From positions 1 to 6,687 of the forward strand of contig CAZPCZ010000071.1 in the NCBI GenBank assembly GCA_964585225.1: 6,687 bases of DNA, written 5' to 3'. The number at the start of each line of letters is the position of its first letter. Positions within the stretch are counted from its first letter, which is position 1. Positions 4,281 to 6,687 of the stretch are shown in pieces. The DNA comes from CAZPCZ01 sp964585225 (GTDB lineage Bacteria > Patescibacteriota > Patescibacteriia > JACPHY01). Position numbers and translations under genes: made by a program. A model generated the notes under the pieces. That model saw only the letters and a list, made by a program, of their open reading frames with translations, was not told the origin of the DNA and searched no databases.

Positions 4281-6323
4281 CTATCGCAGCCGCGTCTGCT
4301 CGTTGAACCAGCGGAGGAGTGCGCTCGTGCGGCGTGCGGTCTCATTGGCGACATCACTCGAATGGTTACCGCTGAGGTCGAGCATGAACTTCGAACGGCT
4401 CTTCATGCGGACGATTCCAATCGAACGGAGCCAACCCCACGCGCCATGCAGCAGGTCATCGTCCGGGTGGAAACGTCGGCGTACATTCGCGAAGACGTGA
4501 CGTTCGGGGATCCCATGTCCACCAGCGAAGGGGGCCCCTTGCCCAAGTTCGCACAGCCCGTACAGGATGAGCGCAGCCGCTGTTTCCGCATCCACGCGAT
4601 CGGGTACGAGGTCGCGGAGTTCAAGGCGCTCGTGGATCGTCCGGAGGTCGAGCGTCACTCCACGTTCCGGTCCGTCCGCTTCGGGACCCGGCGGAGCGGC
4701 AGCTTCTCCGTGTCGTGGGCGCCAATAGTCATCATCGGCGTCCCACGTACGTTCCACCGTCGTTGGGGCGTCAGCTCCTACCGCTATCGCGGCCGCTGCG
4801 CGTGGCTGTTCACCGAGCACCGCGTACCGGAAGTACCCGCCGTCGCGGATTGCGCGGGCGCACTTGCGTGGAGAGAGTCGATCGTGCGCCTCCGCGGCAC
4901 GTCGCAGCGCATCGGCGGCCGGTACGCCGATCGCCCGAAACCTCTGCGCGAGCCCGTACACCAGCCGCATGCTCTTCGTGTTCGGCCACATGCCGACGCG
5001 TCGGAACTCACGGAGCAACTCGATGTCGACTGCGTGGCCCGCGTCGGCAACGGCGACGACGAGCTCAAGGAGCTGGCGATCGCTGAGCGTTGCAGGACCA
5101 GCTTCCTGTATCACGCGGTGGACGGCGGGATGGTCACGCAGCACCAATGGGAGCGCCTGCAGGGTATCAGCCGCCGCAGCGTCGCCATCGCAGCGAGTGA
5201 ATGCATCCGCAGCTGCGACGAGCGCACCGTCCTCTCGTCCCTTGAGGTATCGAAGTAACGGCACGCCGAACCGCTCGAGCGCCGCCCACGGTACCGCTGC
5301 GTCCATCGCTTGAACGACGACGCTCCCGAGCCCCTGCGCCGCCGCATTGCGGAGGAGATCGACCGACGGGTACGCCACGTACACGCGACTCACCACATCG
5401 GGTGGCCAAATCGCCGTGAGCTCGACGTAGTCTTCGAAGCGGATCGCGTGACACTCCTTGAGTGCGCCGTAGGTGAGGAGGTAGCCGCCGATGTTGAGCA
5501 CGTGCTGCTTCCTGATCTCCTCCGCACGCACCGCTACTGAGGACGATTTCGTGTGCTCGTGGAACGCAATCGCCGACTCGAGGCCGATGCTCCGCGTAGT
5601 CCTGAGGAATGCGGCCAGGTGCACCCGATGACGAAATCGACTCATCGCATCGAAAAACCGCCGTGAGTCTGTGATGCCGACGACCGCGCCTGCGTTTCGG
5701 ACAATAGCGAGGACTTCATCCGTCCTCACGTGACCGCTCCGCACCCCTGCGATGACGTCACCGAGCGTGCTGAGCTCGTAGGCTGCTGCAACCGTAGCGA
5801 CATCGCCTGCGTCGAATCCGACGTCCAGCAGCAATCCGCAATGGACGAGGACATCGCGGAACCCCTCCGCCCCACCATGGTGACGGCTCCACGCAGCGTG
5901 GATCGCTGCCTTGAGCGTTCTCGGATGCTGGAGACTGTTCGGGCAGTCGTCACGCTGGAGCGTGGTCGCGAGTACGCTGATCGCAAGCTGGTGCGTTGCA
6001 ACCTCCCCCTCGGCGTCGATCGGTGACGCGAAGCGGTGCTTCATTGCTTGGAGTCCCGCCCAAGATTCCTCGATCACACCGAACACGTCGAGGACCGAGA
6101 GGCCGGCATCCTGGAGCGTGCTCACGAGCTCGATCGGGATACTAAAGACTCCACTTTCGTTCCCGCGTTGGCGCGCGATCGCTCGATTGACGTTTGCGGC
6201 GGCGCGTCGTTGGTTGCCGTCGCAGTGCGGCAGTTCGTGCTGGTAGAGACGTTCGAGGATCACGAGCTGGCGTTCGTCTCCAGCCACGGCGGCGATGATC
6301 GATGCACCCCGGTCTCGTGCCAT
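4281..6323 (-). CDS. Unrecognised 680-residue protein
   Basis: I do not recognise a family. The protein has no signal peptide or membrane helix and looks cytoplasmic. Residues 1 to about 502 are Ala/Leu/Val/Arg-rich and read as a succession of amphipathic helices, suggesting an alpha-solenoid-like scaffold; no nucleotide-binding loop or catalytic signature is evident. Residues about 503-554 form a low-complexity Ala/Pro/Asp/Glu-rich linker (AAAAIAVGADAP, then AAAPPGPEADGPER). Residues 555-680 form a separate mixed domain with AETAAALILYGLCELGQG, a His/Arg-rich HVFANVRRRFHPDDD and a Trp-containing HGAWGWLRSIGIVRMKSRSKF; a winged-helix-like fold is possible but speculative. The ATG at 6323 has GGAGG five bases upstream (6329-6333), the best ribosome site in the window. 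It is preceded by a hairpin at 6352-6381 and followed by a terminator-like hairpin at 4192-4217, so it is probably transcribed alone. Confidence 0.8.
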   Translation of the reverse strand: MARDRGASIIAAVAGDERQLVILERLYQHELPHCDGNQRRAAANVNRAIARQRGNESGVFSIPIELVSTLQDAGLSVLDVFGVIEESWAGLQAMKHRFASPIDAEGEVATHQLAISVLATTLQRDDCPNSLQHPRTLKAAIHAAWSRHHGGAEGFRDVLVHCGLLLDVGFDAGDVATVAAAYELSTLGDVIAGVRSGHVRTDEVLAIVRNAGAVVGITDSRRFFDAMSRFRHRVHLAAFLRTTRSIGLESAIAFHEHTKSSSVAVRAEEIRKQHVLNIGGYLLTYGALKECHAIRFEDYVELTAIWPPDVVSRVYVAYPSVDLLRNAAAQGLGSVVVQAMDAAVPWAALERFGVPLLRYLKGREDGALVAAADAFTRCDGDAAAADTLQALPLVLRDHPAVHRVIQEAGPATLSDRQLLELVVAVADAGHAVDIELLREFRRVGMWPNTKSMRLVYGLAQRFRAIGVPAADALRRAAEAHDRLSPRKCARAIRDGGYFRYAVLGEQPRAAAAIAVGADAPTTVERTWDADDDYWRPRHGEAAAPPGPEADGPERGVTLDLRTIHERLELRDLVPDRVDAETAAALILYGLCELGQGAPFAGGHGIPERHVFANVRRRFHPDDDLLHGAWGWLRSIGIVRMKSRSKFMLDLSGNHSSDVANETARRTSALLRWFNEQTRLR

Positions 6324-6328
6324 GAGTA

Positions 6329-6333
6329 CCTCC
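6329..6333 (-). promoter_or_regulatory. Shine-Dalgarno site of the 680-residue gene
   Basis: GGAGG on the minus strand sits five bases before the ATG at 6323. It decides the start of the large orphan gene. It is flanked by GTAC on both sides (6326-6329 and 6335-6338), so a weak local hairpin could partly mask it. Confidence 0.7.
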
Positions 6334-6351
6334 AGTACGGTCCAAATGGGA

Positions 6352-6381
6352 AAGGGCTACCCTCGGGCAAGGGTAGCCCTT
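6352..6381 (-). terminator. Strong hairpin between two minus-strand genes, probable terminator
   Basis: AAGGGCTACCC (6352-6362) and GGGTAGCCCTT (6371-6381) form a perfect 11-base stem with an 8-base loop. On the minus strand it lies 27 bases after the stop of the right-hand gene and is followed by TCCCATTTGG, so the T tract is poor. It ends about 28 bases before the start at 6323, so it could also act as a leader structure or attenuator for the 680-residue gene. Confidence 0.6.
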
Positions 6382-6408
6382 CTCGTGATCGCTGGCAAGT
6401 CCGTCCGC

Positions 6409-6687
6409 TCAGCGGAGCGGCTGGGACGACGTGATCACCTCAAGCTCCTTCGAGGGCTCGAACGTGACACCGATAAGCGTGTGAAGCCGTCCGCTCCGCA
6501 CGAGCTCAGGGTGTCGAGATCGGATGATCCGCTCAGCGAACGTCGAGAGGCCCCGAGCGCGGGCTACTGCCGCGCGGTAGTTTCGACCCGGCTTCTCGTA
6601 CTGCACGTTCGTGAAGAGCGTCGCATCGTCGCCCGGTCTCGCACGCGTGAGGTTCTTCTCGATGATGGACGCGGCGGTCGCGACCGC
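6409..6687 (-). CDS. Unrecognised protein, C-terminal 92 residues (runs off right edge)
   Basis: The frame is open from the right edge to a TGA at 6409-6411. The visible part reads AVATAASIIEKNLTRARPGD, then DATLFTNVQYEKPGRNYRAA, an Arg/Ala-rich helix, an ERIIRSRHPELVRSGRL segment and a final strand-like HTLIGVTFEPSKELEVI. It is soluble and basic in the middle. I see no diagnostic motif and assign no family. A GTG at 6606 exists, but the frame continues upstream without interruption, so the true start is probably outside the window. An 85-base interval with a strong hairpin separates it from the 680-residue gene. Confidence 0.6.
   Translation of the reverse strand, partial: AVATAASIIEKNLTRARPGDDATLFTNVQYEKPGRNYRAAVARARGLSTFAERIIRSRHPELVRSGRLHTLIGVTFEPSKELEVITSSQPLR

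Noticed and set aside
4185..5258. Plus-strand open frame of 357 codons
   Set aside because: It lies almost entirely antisense to the 680-residue gene, which is longer, has a good ribosome site and a sensible terminator. Long antisense frames are expected in G+C-rich coding DNA, and the translation has no motif.

Overview
The window is a compact, G+C-rich piece of bacterial chromosome. It looks like a metagenome-assembled scaffold from the Candidate Phyla Radiation (Patescibacteria, probably a Parcubacteria-type lineage). That placement is an inference: one gene has the DUF5671 membrane domain followed by a pilin-like domain, another is the HG...PHGDE multi-membrane protein common in that group, and genes are tightly packed with short convergent overlaps. 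TGA serves as a normal stop (3128-3130 and 6409-6411), so there is no sign of a recoded UGA. A run of exactly 100 N (3627-3726) is a scaffold gap of unknown true length.

Layout from left to right. Positions 1-1444 (minus) hold the N-terminal 481 codons of a UvrD/PcrA-type DNA helicase, running off the left edge. Its reading frame contains two different G+C-rich double-hairpin palindromic elements (767-863 and 139-194), both translated in frame. Positions 1443-1631 (plus) hold a possible 62-residue membrane peptide whose start codon overlaps that of the helicase. Positions 1617-2087 (minus) encode a Bcp-type peroxiredoxin. Positions 2135-3130 (plus) encode a DUF5671 membrane protein with an extracytoplasmic pilin-like domain. 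Positions 3120-3626 (minus) carry a class I SAM-dependent methyltransferase of the phospholipid N-methyltransferase type, cut at its N-terminus by the gap. Positions 3727-4115 (minus) carry a His/Asp-rich membrane protein, cut at its C-terminus by the same gap. Positions 4281-6323 (minus) encode a 680-residue protein I do not recognise, bracketed by hairpins. Positions 6409-6687 (minus) hold the C-terminal end of another unrecognised protein.

The genes do not form an obvious single pathway: DNA repair, peroxide detoxification, envelope proteins and unknowns lie side by side. The membrane protein and the methyltransferase may be cotranscribed across the gap. The two observations most worth following are the helicase gene that has absorbed two palindromic repeats as coding sequence, which recalls Rickettsia palindromic elements, and the large orphan protein at 4281-6323.
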